Source: Syngnathus acus (Eukaryota > Chordata > Actinopteri > Syngnathiformes > Syngnathidae). Taken from it: DNA of 64,000 nucleotides. Positions 61,200 to 64,000 of the stretch are shown here, piece after piece (within the stretch, counting starts at the first letter, position 1; every line of letters begins with the position of its first letter). The translations under genes and the position numbers were made by a program. The notes beneath the pieces are model-generated. The model was not told the DNA's origin. It saw nothing but the letters and a program-made list of their open reading frames with translations, and made no database searches. The stretch spans positions 17,596,456 to 17,660,455 of the forward strand of contig NC_051095.1 in the NCBI RefSeq assembly GCF_901709675.1, written 5' to 3'.

Positions 61200-61262
61200 T
61201 ATATATATCTATATATATAGATATATCTATATCTATTTATATATAGATATATCTATATATAA
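61200..61262. repeat. palindromic TATA/TAGATA tract
   Basis: Repeated TATAGATATATCTATA words form overlapping palindromes directly beside the element; TATCTATATA also precedes it at 60843. Confidence 0.8.
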
Positions 61263-61550
61263 ACAAAAATACGTTCTGTGCACCCAAACTTCTCTAAATC
61301 TCTCAATCTGGGTTAAAGTATGGAACATGGAACATGAAGCAGCAAAATTCCCCTGTTTTCATCACTCTCAGGGGGCACCAATTGCCACTTACTGTCAACG
61401 GAAAATGACATCACAGTGACGAAAAGGGGCTCAGTACCGATCAATCACGCTCGCCTGAGCTGAGCCTTTGAGCACTGTGATGTCATTTTCAATCGTCGAC
61501 AGGTGGCAATACAGGTCAAAATTGTTGTGCCCTGAAATGGGCAAAAATTA
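61263..61550. other. unassigned sequence
   Basis: The words GACATCACAGTGACG and CACTGTGATGTCATTTTC (about 61409 and 61466) form an imperfect inverted repeat; nothing else recognised. Confidence 0.4.
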
Positions 61551-61688
61551 CCGTTTTTTTCCATGTATAATGCGCAAAATTTAACTAATTTATTGTCCTA
61601 AAATCTGGGGTGCGCATTATACATGGGTACAATTTTATTTTATTTATTTTTTTAAGAAAATCATGGTACAACAATGTTTGAAGAAAAT

Positions 61689-61800
61689 CTTGTCACGGAT
61701 GGAGTGTGGAAAGGAGCGGGGCGACCAAGTGCAGCTTGGACCAGGGTTTATTGGAGGAACTCAAAACACAGACTTGGTAAACTAATTGTGATAAATAACT
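61689..61800. mobile_element. fragment of the CTTGTCACGGA repeat
   Basis: CTTGTCACGGATGGAGTG then GGGGCGACCAAGTGCAGCTT and GGGTTTATTGGAGG parallel the opening at 429-480 (CTTGTCACGGAAC, GGCGACCAAATGCAGCAC, CCTTTATTGAAA). Confidence 0.5.
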
Positions 61801-61999
61801 GGAACATCACTCAAATATTGGTGATCCCGTTGAGAGTCTCACATATTTCTTCGCTATCGAGTTTGCTACTGCATGCGCAGTGATACTGACCGGCAGAATA
61901 ACATCCGGTTGTTCCCAAAGATGATCTTTTTTCTGAAATAATTTTACGTTTACGGACTTAAGTAACCCGGCTGGGTCATACCAAAGACTATAAAAATGG

Positions 62000-62215
62000 G
62001 ACCCATTGCCTCCCTGCTTGGCACTCAGCATTAAGGGTTGGAATTGGGGGTTTAGATCACCAAATGATTCCCGAGCGCGGCGCCGCTGCTGCTCACTGCT
62101 CCCCTCTCCCCCAAGGGATGGATCAAAATCACACGGGGATGGGTCAAATGCAGAGGACAAATTTCACCACACCCAGATGCGTGTGTGACGATCATTGGGA
62201 CTTTAAAAAAAATAA
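62000..62215 (+). mobile_element. SINE-like block inside the TIR element
   Basis: ATTGCCTCCCTGCTTGGCAC, CTGCTGCTCACTGCTCCCCT, GGGTCAAATGCAGAGGACAA and GTGTGTGACGATCATTGGGA occur in this order in many fish genomes as the body of a short retroposon. No A or B box is evident, so the head may be missing. Confidence 0.45.
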
Positions 62216-62333
62216 AAAAGTCCAAATTTGGGTGCGTATTATACATGGGTACAGGTTTTTTTTTCCAGCATCGACATGCCATTTTTAGGGTGCGTATTAT
62301 ACATGGAGGCGCATTATACATGGAAAAAAACGG

Positions 62334-64000
62334 TAATTGTTTTTCTGCTTAATTTATATTCCAATACATATACCATGTTTTGACTAGAGGGGGCCGCATA
62401 GACCATATAACTGTAAAGAACAGTTTGTCTTGACTTGTGAAAGTTAGTCAATGCCTAATCCCAGTGCACTATCCCAGTACAGGACATGCAGAGCCTGCTT
62501 GACTAACACCTGTATCAATCCTTTTGGACAACTCAGCTCTTATTATATCACAGGTACAAAGGACCTGATCACATCAATTACCAAGTGTGAAAGTGAAAAC
62601 AACCCTCTGTATTTATGATTTTTGCTTCAGAGATGATCCTGATGTTGTTTCCTGGGTTGTCACTCATCAAATGGCCTCATTATATTTGACAGTGTAAGTA
62701 GTTGATGGAGGTATTTGAGGAGGCGTGTACACTCAGCTATCCCTTGGATGTGGTCGGAATGTCTCTGAAGCAATTTTCCCAATGATGAATAATTCACTAG
62801 ATATTATTCCAAAGGTCATTTTAGTAATTAGTACCCTGCTGTTGACTAAACAGCCTCAAGGTACCTGATGGCCAGTTTAATTACAATTGGAAATTAGTGT
62901 AATGTTTGACAAGCTCCGTGTTCTCCAGATTCCTTAACAGATGACACCTTGAGAACAAAGTGGTCTTACAATAAGTTTGCTTGTTAGCAGATGGGAACAG
63001 AGGGGTGGGTGGTTGTATGGGGGATCAGAAACAATCTGTGAGTGAGCTGGTACACACACAAAGCCCTTTCTGTCCAACTTTCCAGTAATTGCTGTAAATG
63101 CAGATTGCTCTTGTTGAGTATGCATGTGTTTTGACAGCGTCGACATACTTGGCACTGGCACTGTCACATTATTAGCCAATTACCGTGGAGAACTAATGGA
63201 ACAGGTCACAGACGGGACTCTCTTGGAGATCTGGGACCGAACATATGCTCATAATATGGCAAGTTGACACAGTCCAGTAAAGGCTTAGGCCTGTTAAGGA
63301 GATGAACCGACTCTTGTTAGGAGTCTGAATGGGACTTGCTTGTGTAAAGCTTGAACTACATTTGCTGAGAGCTCATACGAACTATACATATCCGCAAGGC
63401 AATGTGGAAACTGCTACGGAGGTTACTGTTAAGGTTTCACATGGATGGAGGCACTTTCATAAAAAGGGGTGCACTAACTCTCAAGTACTGTTCTGTTACG
63501 TACAATTTTAATTCATGAAAAGATACCCAATAGTGCTACAGGGATTTATTCATTTCTATGCTGCAGTATATCGAGCTTGCTTTCAGTTAAGTAGTGAAAG
63601 TTTAGTTAGCTGATGTTCGACTTTCATCCAGCCTTTCATATGTTTTGGGGAATTAATGGAAATGGCAGTATATGGATTTGGGGAGATTGTGGGGTCATAA
63701 ACATTGACAACCTATCAGGGGAGTGTCTTGTTTCTGTTTTTCTTCTCTGCGTATACTTCTGACTTAAGAACACTAGAATATACTGTTGGCATGAGGGTGG
63801 ATAGACAGACCTACCCTGTAGTATACGCCCCCCTCATATCCTGGCAGAATTTCTATTCAGCATGTGCATTAACCTTGTATTCATCCATCATTCAACATGT
63901 ATCTAATACATTTACATAAACCGGAGTGTTGGGGCCGCTGTAGATGCCATCCCCACACCCCGCAGCTAATTGTCCAGGGCCACTGCCTAACTGCAATTTG
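62334..64000. other. unassigned sequence
   Basis: About 1.7 kb. It includes a weak exon-like segment at 62631-62693 and an AT-rich block at 62765-62930 that could be conserved non-coding DNA. No gene can be called. Confidence 0.4.

Larger units (their letters stand above)
61551..62333. mobile_element. 783-bp TIR element with perfect 25-bp ends and composite cargo
   Basis: TA flanks the ends. CCGTTTTTTTCCATGTATAA plus TGCGC on the left is exactly mirrored on the right. GTGCGCATTATACATGGGTA recurs inside the left end (61609) and GTGCGTATTATACATGGGTA inside the right end (62231), matching the subterminal-repeat layout of the other CCGT-tip elements but with a different motif. Inside are a copy of the CTTGTCACGGA repeat (61689-61800) and a SINE-like block. 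No transposase is present. Confidence 0.85.

Overview
The window is a gene-poor stretch of vertebrate nuclear DNA, almost certainly from a ray-finned (percomorph) fish. No long intact reading frame encodes a host protein. Most of the recognisable sequence is layered transposable elements of kinds common in teleosts: Tc1/mariner, hAT and Tigger/pogo-like DNA transposons, 5'-truncated CR1/L2/Rex1-like and RTE-like LINEs, and tRNA-derived SINEs, together with microsatellites. The complete SINE at 59130-59497 resembles SINEs I associate with seahorses and pipefishes (Syngnathidae). That placement is inference from memory, not a search.

Layout. 1-4.6 kb: a dispersed repeat split by a 1.6-kb terminal-inverted-repeat (TIR) element that carries a 251-bp tandem array, then a 256-bp relative. 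4.6-16 kb: mostly unassigned AT-rich sequence with one LINE tail and simple repeats. 16.5-19 kb: two LINE fragments, one with a decayed reverse transcriptase. 23.5-24.2 kb: a decayed LINE endonuclease/linker fragment next to an oppositely oriented LINE end. 24.7 kb: a run of 25 G. 27.4-28.5 kb: a small hAT element with a perfect 8-bp target duplication, and a candidate 78-nt coding exon. 29-37 kb: mostly unassigned. 37.6-39.1 kb: another TIR element with internal tandem repeats. 40.35-44.02 kb: a nest of four transposons. 44.7-46.4 kb: further DNA transposon copies. 51.2-53.0 kb: a LINE tail, a candidate first coding exon on the minus strand, a GTTC/GAAC-rich repeat and a hAT copy. 55-59.5 kb: SINEs, a hAT fragment and microsatellites. 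60.8-62.3 kb: two more TIR elements of the CCGT-tip type. The rest is unassigned.

The most informative structures are two. First, five elements share CCGT tips, TA target duplications and repeated subterminal motifs; two of them have expanded long internal tandem arrays. Second, the nest at 40.35-44.02 kb can be dated by nesting: a Tc1 element inserted first; a hAT then landed on its outermost bases, a LINE landed inside its transposase, and a Tigger-like element landed inside the hAT. The Tc1 transposase is also internally inverted, so its catalytic residues lie on opposite strands.

Host genes can only be suggested. Candidate exons lie at 28428-28505 (+) and 51597-51790 (-). Neither product is recognised. 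The window is best read as intergenic or deep intronic DNA. I saw no prokaryotic, viral or CRISPR-like system.
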